From contig JAUCEF010000011.1 of NCBI GenBank assembly GCA_033558025.1, forward strand, positions 3,776,787-3,840,786: a stretch of DNA of 64,000 nucleotides. Reading direction: 5' to 3'. Positions within the stretch are counted from its first letter, which is position 1, and every line of letters begins with the position of its first letter. The translations under genes were made by a program, and so were the position numbers. This document shows, one piece after another, positions 40,777-50,607 of this stretch. Under the pieces are notes generated by a model that searched no databases, had not been told where the DNA came from, and saw only the letters and a program-made list of their open reading frames with translations. The DNA comes from Phytophthora sp. 'mugwort'. Taxonomy: Eukaryota > Oomycota > Peronosporomycetes > Peronosporales > Peronosporaceae.

Positions 40777-41865
40777 TCATAGGAGAGCCTCGTTGGAGGC
40801 CACGGCTGGCTCATCATCATCTGACAGCATGGAGTAGATCTTCTCTGCAATCATCTTCACTGATTCTCGCGTAGGAATGTCGTTCACGATAGTAATCGTT
40901 GCATCAAATCGCTCGATTCCGTCATCCAGACTTCTGGAGAAGTACCATTCCTTGAAATTTGTGACGATGCTGTATAGCTTCGTCAATCCTTCGACATCTG
41001 CGAGTACTTCGCACCCTACGTAAGCCTGCGCGAGGCCCTGCTGAAAATCATCTCGTTTCGCCTCGACGATGCACACACGTATACTGCCACGTTCAATCAC
41101 AAATTCAAAAGACCCGTCTCCATGTACTCGTTTCCCGGTAACTGTCTCTTCGGCGAGAATCCGGACTTCTCCATCAAAAAGCCCACAAACGCAGGCAAGT
41201 ATTGGGACGATGAAGTGAAGTCTTTTCGCTTCTTTCCCCGTCACGATTTCTCCGAACGCTTTGGTCAGGAGAAGGAGATACGCATGGAGCACGTCAAGTT
41301 TGTCATTTTCGATGACTTTCGATGGCTGCTCGTAGCGACGCGCCCTCATTATTTTGTCGACATCGGTGAACGACACGTAAGAGTACCCTGTGGACGACTC
41401 ACCAGCAGAGTTGACCTTCGACCTTTTGTTCCGATCAAGTACTTCGTTCAGTTCTTCCCACCTTTTCTTGCGGACGGGATGGGGTTCACGAAGAGCGGCG
41501 GCACCTACTGATAGGCGTTGTCCAGGAACCAGCACCAGCACGTGAATCACGTCCTCTCCGAGCGACACGTTCGGCCCAAAGAGACTTGGTTTGGACAGCT
41601 TCCACGACGCGCGCATCTTCACGTAGGAAGAAACATCTCCGCTCTGAAGCACCGCGTCCAGAGCATCGTCGTCCGTCAGCCACGCGCCGCGGCCCTTGTC
41701 TTTCTTCGCCAGGAGGAGCTGCAGCTTGTCGGCTTCTCCCTTGATCGTGTCAGGCTTCTCCGCCTTGATCGCCTTCTTCAAGTGGCCCACCGACAGACTC
41801 GCGTCGATATCCACAGGAAACGCACTTCCGGCAACACCGACGACGGCACAGAACAGGGTCACCAT
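40777..41865 (-). CDS. CRN: Crinkler (CRN)-type effector with PD-(D/E)XK nuclease-like C-terminus
   Basis: 362 aa from the chosen ATG at 41865. The header begins MVTLFCAVVGVAGSAFPVDI, as in oomycete CRNs, with the L-x-L-F-L-A-K motif as LQLLLAK (48-54) and the H-V-L-V-x-x-P motif as HVLVLVP (108-114). A basic patch (RKKRW, DRNKRSK; 132-150) may be nuclear-targeting. The C-terminal part has candidate nuclease residues Asp250, Glu268 and Lys270 (IVEAK) and Gln280. CRNs act inside host cells, often in the nucleus. The frame continues upstream to 41979 (38 more aa), but the header start and two Inr-like sites (TCATTTCCGCTT at 41926-41937; CTCATTCCA near 41890) favour 41865. It lies inside the Polinton repeats, unlike any core Polinton gene. 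Confidence 0.88.
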   Translation of the reverse strand: MVTLFCAVVGVAGSAFPVDIDASLSVGHLKKAIKAEKPDTIKGEADKLQLLLAKKDKGRGAWLTDDDALDAVLQSGDVSSYVKMRASWKLSKPSLFGPNVSLGEDVIHVLVLVPGQRLSVGAAALREPHPVRKKRWEELNEVLDRNKRSKVNSAGESSTGYSYVSFTDVDKIMRARRYEQPSKVIENDKLDVLHAYLLLLTKAFGEIVTGKEAKRLHFIVPILACVCGLFDGEVRILAEETVTGKRVHGDGSFEFVIERGSIRVCIVEAKRDDFQQGLAQAYVGCEVLADVEGLTKLYSIVTNFKEWYFSRSLDDGIERFDATITIVNDIPTRESVKMIAEKIYSMLSDDDEPAVASNEALL

Positions 41866-41925
41866 CGTTCTCGAGCCGGCAGAATCTGGAATGAGGAAGA
41901 AGGGAGAGAATTTCTGGACGTATTT

Positions 41926-41937
41926 AAGCGGAAATGA
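41926..41937 (-). promoter_or_regulatory. Oomycete Inr-like site upstream of the CRN gene
   Basis: Minus-strand TCATTTCCGCTT matches the oomycete initiator pattern TCAYTYY. A second candidate, CTCATTCCA followed by ATT, lies at about 41886-41899. Neither has the TATATA box used by the viral genes. Confidence 0.45.
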
Positions 41938-41979
41938 AGGCGTGTCACATAGAACTTCCAACCAATGGTGAGACGCCAT

Positions 41980-42144
41980 GGGTCGCGCTGCTCTGAACTA
42001 TTCCTTGCGGTAAAAATTGCCTGCGTAATTTTCTATTGCATTTATCAATGTATAGTTTGAATGTTGTTGGTTGAGCGGTTCTAAAATTACCCTATGATCC
42101 AAAAGACGTTGCTTTCACTCTCAGGTGGTCGAGAGGTTGTCCTC
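41980..42144. other. CRN upstream spacer
   Basis: AT-rich, no ORF. A copy of the terminal-repeat phrase GGTGGTCGAGAGGTTGTC lies at 42124-42141, just inside the right terminal repeat. Confidence 0.4.
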
Positions 42145-42349
42145 GTTGAAACCACCGGCTGTCGCTTCTAAGGAGACGAGAGCATTTAAAACTACTTCTG
42201 AAGTGGTGGCGCTTTCTCTCGTTCTAAGGTGGTCGAGAGGTTGTGTCGTCAAAGTCGTAGCATTGCATTAGAAACGGTTAGCCCTATTCTCCTTGTTAAA
42301 TAAAGCTAAGAAAAAAAACTGCCGGTGTAATGTGCTGGCTATTACTACT
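42145..42349 (-). repeat. Polinton right terminal inverted repeat
   Basis: Reverse complement of 22668-22872, same length (205 bp), ending ...TATTACTACT at 42349. Confidence 0.92.
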
Positions 42350-42355
42350 CGCGTG
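42350..42355. repeat. Right 6-bp target-site duplication CGCGTG
   Basis: Second copy of CGCGTG, directly after the element end. Pairs with 22662-22667. Confidence 0.9.
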
Positions 42356-42435
42356 GAAAGTTCAAGCCTCTCAGTGATTGATTTTTATTTGTGTTAGCGA
42401 GTATTTACTAGGTGGAACGTAATGAAAACCAGCAG

Positions 42436-43560
42436 CTAATTTGGCTTGGGGTACGAGGCGTCGAATGTTGGCGGCCTGCAGCGAAAGTAGCTCGAGTTGG
42501 TGTTTCCACCATTGGCAGTTGTCAACCAATTGGTGAAGAAGACCCCTAACTTGTAAAGCGTGGCCACGGGTGTGGTTGCAACACGTTGATGCCGTTTGTA
42601 GTCGAGGTACGAGAAGTACTTAGTCACCTCCCCGTATGACCATTCCACCGACACTCTAACACCACTCATAGCCTTGTTTAGCTCCTTTTTCGGAGCGTCG
42701 ATTCTGCAGCCTTTGTAGGGGCAGCAGAAGACGTTGGTGCATCCATAAGCCGGGTTCCGTATATTAACTTGTTGTGGAGCGACAAGTTTTCCTTCAGCTT
42801 AGTCCACTTTTGTTCAGCATGAACAGGTCTGGCGGCGACCATCCACTGGTCCAAACATGTAAGAGATGAGGCCGTCCGGAGTAACGACGGTCTGGAACTT
42901 AAGCGCGTGAACGTGCTTGTGGCCGTTGTACAGCGCTTGTTGTCCCTTGCTTGGACGACAGACCGGTCGAACTGTGCCGTCGATAACCCCCCCCACTCCT
43001 TCAATGCTCCCTGGTGCTTTAGCTGTTATCGCGGCGCAGTAGCGATCCATGTTGCTGATGATGCGGGAGGCGTCAAAGTACAAGAAGTCGGCAAGCTTCT
43101 CGCCCAAGAACTCCACGATGTAATAGAAGATATTACACAGCGTGGACGGTTTTCTACCGAGCCTTCCAGCCATGTCAATCCAGCGCTTCGGAACACCAGC
43201 CGACGGAGACAGATAGCGAGCGCCTCCACCGCGTTGCTGCGAACGCCTTCCCATGTGCGGATGATCTTCGGTAGCAGCAAGTAGTGAGCAAGGAGCGTGA
43301 TCCCCCCACGGTGAAGCAGAGTTGGTCTTTTGCCTCTGCGTCCTCCATCGCGAAGACGTTCAAACGAAAATCAGGGACGAGAATCCGTTCCCGGTAGGGT
43401 AGAGACTTCCGACGCATCAACAACAGCACGAGAACGTCTTCATCATCGTCTGAAGATCGGAGCCGCTTCATCGAGAGTTGGCGCACGCACCAGCGTGTTC
43501 GAAGTTATAGTTTCCTTGTTTTGTACCGCATTGCGCACGCAGATCGCTACTACGGGTTTT
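42436..43560 (-). pseudogene. Harbinger transposase (DDE_Tnp_4), partner of the split Myb-like ORF
   Basis: Read on the minus strand: PKRWIDMAGRLGRKPSTLCNIFYYIV, then the first catalytic Asp in GVGGVIDGTVRPVCRP (42814-43254), then a block corresponding to G-D-P-A-Y that reads IRNPAYGCTNVF (so the second Asp is Asn), and the Glu in VRVSVEWSYGEVTKYF (42436-42669). Three frames are needed. The gene faces the Myb-like ORF at 21034-22667, the usual convergent layout of PIF/Harbinger elements, with the Polinton between them. Element ends were not found. Confidence 0.65.
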
Positions 43561-45058
43561 TGACGCTAACGTTGAAGTGCGCCCTGCAGCGAAAAGTACA
43601 CAGCAGAAAACGATATCGTCGCTACGTGTATTTCTACTACGTGTTTTCATTTACTGGTGGTTCTGAAAGCCTCTATTAAGTAACACTGCTCCACTCGTGA
43701 GAAAGAGATGTGAGTTGCTGGAGGAGAACGGTAATCCCATACAAACTCACCTAGTGTACACATTTTGTACATAATTATCTTACTAAATCAAGTTATTATA
43801 TTGTGGTAACCTTTTGGCCAGTCTCAAATACAAACCCGTGTATAAAAAGTCTCTCAATATTACCCTGATTGTACTCAAATTTGGTTGGCTTATTCAGCGT
43901 GAAAAACGCTACAGCTGAGTCAAAGTTGAGGGTAAAACCCCCAGATTGGCTGATTTAGGTTGCAAATTATGGGGTGTGCTATCCTACTGTATAGTCTGAG
44001 CTCCAATGTATGTTTTCTCTCCACATCATTGTCTGCGTTGTAAGTCTGGGTATGTACGTTTGGGCTCGGACTGTAAGTTTTCGGACTCCACCCCCTTGGG
44101 GCCTAACCAGCCTCCAATGAGCTTTTGTAGGTGGCGCTCAGGGGGCTATATAAGTTATAACGAGTGCGAATAATGATCATTCCATACTTGTACTTGTAGA
44201 GAAGTACGGTGTTTTCGGCCAGCTCGCCACGCGCATGTTTTTTGTCATCTGAAAAGGATGTTGTTTGCCACTTTTGCTGGCTATACGACCTATACATGTA
44301 CAGTATATGTAGTGTACATATTAAAAAAAATAATAATTAAATACCGAGACTGACGGTTCGTACATGTACATTTCGCCTTACTACCAGCTCGTCGCGATTT
44401 TCAATGGCTTTCCAATCGGTGGAAGTTCCACAGCTTGTATAACCCAACACCGTCGGTTCCTTGAACTCGGTGCAAGAGTTTGGCTTGTCTCTCATCCAAA
44501 CCAATCTAACAGGATTGCTCCGTATGTACATGTGCGATTGGATGAGCGACCGTACAGCAATGTATCATGCCATTGTGTTCGAGATTCGGCGACAGTTTTG
44601 GGGATACGAGATACACTTTACTTCGGGATGTGACCGGGATGCTGTATAAAGTTACGGTAACAGTGACCGCCATTATTTGCCACCCTTACGGCTTCGTGTC
44701 GGCGGACAGCACCATTTATCATTACATTTACTGAGTGCCGCCGACGGTTTAACGACTGCGTTTCAGAAACAAGGGCGCGCTTTCGCATTGCGCGAAAACC
44801 TTTCGCTTGTCTACTTAATTCTTAACCCTTTATGGACGTCTAGGAGTTGCGAACGTAGAACCGACCGCGCCGCACATTGTGCAGCAATGACGGGTGTAGA
44901 CGGACGAAGGTAGGCGCGTGGTCTTTCAACCATTGCGCAAACACAGGAAAATGCTGCTGGTTGCTGAGCCCGCTCTCCAGCCAAAGCACCGACACGCGTG
45001 TGTCTGTCCGCCCGGAACAAGGCTCATTGTCCATTTTTCCGTTTGATTAACAACCGCA
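43561..45058. other. Intergenic region upstream of transporter 2
   Basis: No supported gene. Several short ORFs (for example 44364-44633) show no family features. A TATATAA-like string near 44148-44155 and GTACATGTAC strings near 44295 and 44360 are the only marks. The final 200 bp should hold the transporter promoter. Confidence 0.4.
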
Positions 45059-46567
45059 ATGGCAGCCCTTTTTTCTTCGGTGGCGCGCTCCGCCTTCTTT
45101 ACGCTCGAGGATGCAAAGATCGCGTTTAATATTTTCTGCTGCATCTGCGGTATCGGCTCGCTCGGCATGCCTTCCAACTATGCCCGCGCCGGCTGGGGCT
45201 ATGCGACCGTCGCCCTGCTGTTCATGGCATTCTCCAACATCTACGCCACGGTGCTGTTGTCCAAGGTACTGATGGTTGCCCCGGCTTCGGTGAAGACGTA
45301 CGGTGACCTCGGCGAGTGGGTCGCCGGCAAGTGGGGACGCTTCTTCGTTGTGGTATCGCACATGGCCGTGTGTTTGCTTGCCCCGTGCGCTTTCCTCGTC
45401 CTTGGCGGCACCCTGCTCGACGTTCTATTCCCCGATTCGTTCAGCCAAACCGTGTGGATTATCTTCATGGCAGGGCTGGTCGTCCCTGTAGCTTTGATCC
45501 CTACGCTGAAGGAGAGTGCCAGTATGGCTGTGGCTGGATGTTTGGGCACGGTTATCGCTGATGTCATTGGTGTTGCGATTCTCCTGTACGAAGAGCGAGG
45601 CCACCCGTCTCCCCCAACGCCCGATGTGACACTTCACCAGGTGCTGACCACGTTCGGAAACCTGTCGCTCGCGTACGCCGCCGCTATTGTGATCCCTGAT
45701 CTCCAGCGCCAGCACTCGCAGCCGGAGCGCATGCCCCGTGTCATCATCGTCAGCCTCGGTCTTGCGTCCGCCTTCTTCTTCGCCATCGCCATCGTGGGCT
45801 ACGTTGCCGGCGGGTGCCAGCTCTCGGGCAACCTGCTTTTTTCGATCGTGAACACGTCCGACCCGTACAGCAGCACTACGCTAGGTTTCACTGCCAACCG
45901 CGGCGCAGTGGTCATGTCGTACCTGTTCATGCAGCTTCACTTGTCGATCGCCTTTTCGACAATCCTGCATCCGGCGTTCTACATGGCGGAGCGTCTCGTG
46001 CTGGGTATGCACAGGACTGACCCCCTGTCTACCGATAGCGAGGAGCGTGAAATTGTGGAGAAGATGTCGTACCTCGCTGCATTGTCCCCAGCATCAGCTG
46101 CCCCTGACCTTGAAAGCAACACACCTGGGATTCAAGACTCGTGCTCGGCGCGTGTGTCGCCGACGAAGAGCAAGGATGATCTCTCAGAATACAAGGGTAG
46201 CGTGAACGTGATTCGTTACGTCTTGGTGCGTATCGCTTTAATTGCGATTCTGGCTATCGCGTCGATCCTGCTGAAGGACCACTTCCTCGACCTAGTGGAC
46301 TTCACAGGTGCCACTGCCATTACTGTGTGCAGTCTAATCCTGCCGCTCGTGTTCTACGTGAAGGTGTTCTGGAAGAAGATTCCCGTGTGGGAGAAGGCCG
46401 TCTGCATTACTATCGCCACCATCTGCGGCGTCGTCGGCTGCTATGTGATGATCTATGCTGGCAAGAATTTGTTCAATCCCGACGACGATACCACCACGTT
46501 CCCGTACTGCTCAGCCGAGTACCAGGACGAGCCCTACTACGTAAGGAATAGCACGGCGGAGAACTAA
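45059..46567 (+). CDS. AAAP-family amino acid transporter 2
   Basis: 502 aa, intact. It shares the layout of the first transporter: FTLEDAKIAFNIFCCICGIG and GSLGMPSNYARAGWGY at the N-terminus, SVKTYGDLGEW, PTLKESAS, IPDLQRQHSQPERMPR, and the C-terminal GCYVM(I)YAGKNLF. The region between membrane blocks (residues about 320-380) is charged and differs most between the copies. It probably transports amino acids across a membrane. Start ATG at 45059 (MAALFSSVARSAF) is a few codons longer than in the paralogue. An internal start could align better, but the upstream codons are in frame. Confidence 0.9.
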   Translation: MAALFSSVARSAFFTLEDAKIAFNIFCCICGIGSLGMPSNYARAGWGYATVALLFMAFSNIYATVLLSKVLMVAPASVKTYGDLGEWVAGKWGRFFVVVSHMAVCLLAPCAFLVLGGTLLDVLFPDSFSQTVWIIFMAGLVVPVALIPTLKESASMAVAGCLGTVIADVIGVAILLYEERGHPSPPTPDVTLHQVLTTFGNLSLAYAAAIVIPDLQRQHSQPERMPRVIIVSLGLASAFFFAIAIVGYVAGGCQLSGNLLFSIVNTSDPYSSTTLGFTANRGAVVMSYLFMQLHLSIAFSTILHPAFYMAERLVLGMHRTDPLSTDSEEREIVEKMSYLAALSPASAAPDLESNTPGIQDSCSARVSPTKSKDDLSEYKGSVNVIRYVLVRIALIAILAIASILLKDHFLDLVDFTGATAITVCSLILPLVFYVKVFWKKIPVWEKAVCITIATICGVVGCYVMIYAGKNLFNPDDDTTTFPYCSAEYQDEPYYVRNSTAEN

Positions 46568-47743
46568 TTCGGCGTCCAGATTTTCTTCTACTACGGTTTA
46601 GGGTTTAGGGTGTAGTAGAATGTAGTATTACATGTAGTTCAATAGGAAAACGTCGGCAAGTGTGTGCCTTTGTCAAAAGCGGTTAAGAGACGTCGACAAA
46701 TTTCATAAATCAGTAATGTTCACTGAAATTCTGGTGATAGTATTCGAGCAAAGAAATATTACAACAATCAGTGCATAACACTACGATACTATTACGTCGG
46801 TCACGTAGTACTGTACGTAGTACATAAACTACTATTAATAGTAGTACAGATCCCGATCGATAATTCAATACCTTTGGTGGAAGCTATTCGTATTATGTAC
46901 AACAATTTATTAGTTATCAGAGCGGGAATTGTGCATACAAACAACCATAGGGAGCGAAGTCGGTTGATGACTCAACGTATTAGGTTTGATAAATTATTAG
47001 CTTGCACAGCTACTAATTGGCGAGAGGGAACTGTAGTAGTACTAGATAAGACTGACTATCTTGGCGATCATGCGAGGAGTTGTGAATTATTTGCATTGGG
47101 CTATTTCTAAAGGAACCATTCCGGTCGGAGGAGAGATGAACACTAATCCACTGCTGCTATCCGCCTGGGGCAAGATTCCGGTCAGTGCTCATTTCCGGTC
47201 AAGCCAACGCTATAAAAAGACGACTCTTAATCTCACCTCATGGACCCAATTCTGCTTCGATTTTCATCAAATTTTCAGGACAATAAGGCACTCCAGAGAA
47301 ACAGAAAGATTTTAACAATTTCAAGGAGCATCCTAAAACTCAATACTAATTTTCCTCCGTCTGTCCGTCCGTCACGCCATAATATGATTTCTAGCCGCAA
47401 TCTCATTGACAGTCGAGCGCAGCGAAGGCGGGCCGGCGTCGACTAACCACCATCCGCCGAAGGCGGCGTTTAGTGGAAAATATAAACTAACGATTGGTTT
47501 AAACTTGATGTATATTTTTTATGTGCCTCCTTTCATTCCTGAAAATGGAGGCCATCACATGCAGGATGTGCGAGGCGCGAGTGGTGTCACTCCCGCTCGG
47601 TCTTGATGCCCATGTTCAAGTCAAGAGAACGGTTGTGTGCTGAAATTTTAGGTCCCGATCATTGGCTAAAATAAAGTTGGTACAGGGTACCAAAGTTTGA
47701 AATTTGTGCTCCAGCACAGCCATGACTGGAATACCAGCACGAA
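46568..47743. other. Intergenic, with a short interstitial telomeric repeat
   Basis: No supported gene. GGTTTAGGGTTTAGGG lies at 46595-46610, flanked by the arms TTCTACTAC and GTAGTAGAA. Another hairpin, CCGCCGAAGGCGGCG, is near 47455-47470. The segment may contain the left end of the second Harbinger element. Confidence 0.4.
46595..46610 (+). repeat. Short interstitial telomeric repeat between inverted arms
   Basis: Two units of the telomeric heptamer plus a little more, about 17 kb from the true telomere, inserted exactly between 9-bp inverted arms (46586-46594 and 46612-46620). Confidence 0.65.
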
Positions 47744-48970
47744 GTGTTTCCAGCCTGGCATAATGCACCACAGCCATTCAGTCGAGAACCCTCAACGCAA
47801 ATGGACGAACAAATAGCGCCTGGTGCAGTCCTCGAGATGGTTGTGAACGTCTGCGTGACCGCTGCAATCATGGCAGCTGCAGATAAGCGCAGCTTGAGCG
47901 CACCGCCGTCGGGGGCCACCTCTACCTTCTCCTCCTTTACATTTGACCAGGCCGTGAGGGCCAAGAAGACAGACTGGTTCCACAAGAAACTGCGCTGCGA
48001 TAAAGCTCCCTTCCTTCGCATCTACAAGGACGTGGAGACTTCAATAGACCACCTACCTGCAAGTAATAGTAAGACGCGTCTGATTAAACGGGTCGCTCTA
48101 ACTATGAATTATCTAGCTGTGGGAGGCACGATGGACCAAGGAGCAAATGTGATGGAATCTCACGGTCCCGTGCAGTAGTCTACATAAACGAGATTCTCGA
48201 AGCTCGTCAAGATGGCCAAGCGGAATATCATCATGCCCAGCCCAGAAAATCAGCTTGCAGAGGAGGAAGGATTCGAAGCGGTTGATGGTTTTCCTGGGGT
48301 CGTTGGTGCTATCGATGGAACTTTGATTAAAATCCCACGACCCCGGGATTTTGAAGGCTGGTACTGTCGCAAGGGCTTCCCTGCTGCCAACGTTCAAGCG
48401 ATCGTAGATCACCGAGGGACATTTTCTTCGCTATCCATCCGTGCTGGTTCGAACAATGACGAGTCATTATGGAACGGATCGGATGCCCGAAAACGGTTAG
48501 GCGTTGCTTTATTGTTGGAAAATGTTCACTCTGTTCCTAATTATGCGTTTCATTTTCTAGGTTGGCGTCGTACATCCCCCCGGGCAAGCATCTTCTCGGC
48601 GACGCCGGTTACAAGTTTTGTGGTCTTCTTTTAACTCCGTTTCCCGAGCATGAAGCTGTGGAGGACCAGCGCAAGCGCATCTATAGCTATAGGCGCTCAC
48701 ACACAAGAATCCCGGTAGAATGCGCATTCGGAAGACTCAAGAACAGGTTTCGGATATGCTAGGTAAACTTGAGCAGAAGGCCTCCAAGACAATCTGCAAC
48801 GCGATCGTCGGCTGTGTTTTGCTGCACAACATGTTCATAATGCTGGGCAACAGGTACAAGTGTCGCCACACGATCCGCTCCGCCTCGAACCCAGAGCGTG
48901 CGTTGAGGAAGATCTTACGGACCCGGAATAGCCACTGTCGCACGAACAAGGCAATGACATTGCAGATATC
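47744..48970 (+). pseudogene. Second Harbinger transposase (DDE_Tnp_4)
   Basis: The first part (47744-48178) is an N-terminal region. The core follows: first Asp in GAIDGTLIKIPRP (about 48300), second Asp in LLGDAGYKF (about 48600), and Glu in RIPVECAFGRLKNRF (48705-48750), ending KTICNAIVGCVLLHN. Frame changes lie near 48178 and 48560. All three catalytic residues remain, unlike the first Harbinger copy. It is a different lineage from the 42436-43560 gene. Confidence 0.65.
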
Positions 48971-49039
48971 TTTGCGGGTCTGTTCTAAGCGAATAAATCA
49001 TAGTGTATTCCCGTATTGTTAGCATGCCACGGCAATTAT

Positions 49040-49990
49040 GCTACTGCAATTTTACTCGCAAGCAGTTCTCGCAGTAGTTCCAGCTTTACCTGCTGGAACT
49101 GCCGAGTTTCCTCACGCTCCGCGGCCATCGCACGTGCCTGCTGCTGCATGACGGTAGTCAGCTGCTGCTGGTGATCCCCACCCGCCGGGCTGCACTCATG
49201 GAAGCAGCAATGACATCCATGCCCGTTTAAAGAGCGTTGGCTAGCTCCACAACTGGCTGCAGTTTTCCTTTCGTTGGTGACGTCATTTTATTTATGATTG
49301 TATCTGCTATACCAGCGCCTTCGTACCGTCGTCTTCAAGATTAGTATCCAGCAACACTTCTCCACTCGCTCCCACTCGCGAAGCGAAAGAGTCGTTTAGA
49401 ACAGCCCATAAACACTCGTCAGCAACAAATGGTTTACTTGTATCATTTCCGGTTTGTCGCCACTCACGTCTTCCTTTCCGATACATGCACTTCCCTTTGC
49501 GATACTTCTGATAGGGCTAGTATTAAACAACAGCATACACATTAGCTGTTAGAAAACGACTTGGCAGAGTAGTTCAGTATGTCCGTACCTGCGACTGGCT
49601 GATGACGACGCCCTGCAACTGTGACAGAGCGCTCGCAAACTGCTGCCAAGCCAGTGCCTTCTTCGTATTGGTGTCAGCAGACTCAGGCGGAGCTCTACAT
49701 CGCCCTCTTCGAAGTGGAGGCGGGAAATCTTCGCCACCATTGCGTCGGTCCACTTGAGCCGCTGGACTACCTTTGCCTTCTTTGCGGATCCCAGCGCACG
49801 AGTGGCTCCGTGCTTCGTCGCAGCGCCGGCCGACTGCTAAACAGTTACGGTGGTGGCGGTATGGGCTTCTTGTCTAACAGCGCCGACTGGTGTTTCCTCA
49901 GCCGTGGCTATATCGGTCCCGCTGTTCAAAATAGGTGCGGTGGATGCCGGTGCCGTGCTTCCTAGCACGGTAGAAGCCTCCATGCCAGAG
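49040..49990 (-). pseudogene. Myb-like partner ORF of the second Harbinger
   Basis: Minus-strand reading: a SANT-like start LKWTDAMVAKISRLHFEEGDVEL (about 49770-49690) and a Gln-rich coiled-coil end (HHQQQLTTVMQQQARAMAAERE at about 49180-49100). Frames are broken. The convergent placement against the transposase (47744-48970) is the standard Harbinger layout. Confidence 0.45.
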
Positions 49991-50151
49991 AGCTCCATCG
50001 ACACGTATTAGGGAAACACTGATACTAAACTGGAGCGCTGGTGAGCGCGACGAGAACCACTGAAACTCGACGTATGGTATAATGGGTGTGTTCCTGATGG
50101 ATGGCCCATGACCAGTTCGTGTGGCAACACAATATGGGACGACCATACACT

Positions 50152-50280
50152 AGGTACGGATCGTATCTAGGAGAGTGAAACACTATTAAGTACGTATCGC
50201 ACTTAGGCGAGACACATAGTTAGGTACGAATCGCATTTTTGTAAGATACACCTTTAGGTACGAATCGCACTTAGGAAGGA
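50152..50280 (+). repeat. Degenerate tandem repeats (GGTACGAATCGCACTTAGG-like)
   Basis: Four imperfect copies of a unit containing (A)GGTACG(A/T/G)ATCGCACTTAGG, starting near 50152, 50189, 50231 and 50256. They lie just before the Gypsy coding region and may be part of its LTR or leader. Confidence 0.5.
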
Positions 50281-50607
50281 GACATGGCTTGAGGAACACC
50301 CATTGGAGAAACCGGTAACTTAAGGGATGCATTAGTTAGGCAGTTTACAGTAAGTAGGAACATATGAGCATGTTAATAAAGGCTCAGTTTAAGTATAACC
50401 TAGAAGCTCGCAAGTCGTGGGAATCCTGTCCCACGGGCCATCGGAAAGCCAGGCTTTTTTCGTGCGAAAAGAAGACAGAGACGCAGGGTTTCTGTCGGTT
50501 AAAAGCTACGCTTCCTCATGCCAGGGTGCTTAATACCCCCGTCACACCTGGTAGCACTTTAGCCAATCCCGCAACCGTCGCGGATTGTTACAGCAATTAA
50601 GCTCTCT

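Larger units (their letters stand above)
22668..42349. mobile_element. Polinton/Maverick virus-like transposon (19,682 bp), with captured CRN gene
   Basis: The element is bounded by 205-bp inverted repeats starting AGTAGT and by a 6-bp target duplication CGCGTG. Its length, AG-terminal ends with a short tandem repeat, and gene set (PolB, integrase, packaging ATPase, protease, major and minor capsid proteins) are those of a Polinton. Accessory genes include a GIY-YIG nuclease, an S74-type fibre and small virus-like proteins. Almost all viral genes have a TATATA-like box next to the start. The right end additionally carries a CRN effector gene. Frameshifts and two stops in key genes mean that this copy probably cannot move or form particles as read. 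Confidence 0.93.

Noticed and set aside
22668..42349. Idea that the element is a giant-virus or virophage insertion
   Set aside because: The 6-bp target duplication, TIRs, retroviral integrase with chromodomain and protein-primed PolB together point to Polinton/Maverick. No giant-virus RNA polymerase or virophage-specific primase is present.
44364..44913. Short + strand ORFs before transporter 2
   Set aside because: Overlapping frames in two phases with no recognisable motif and no partner gene.
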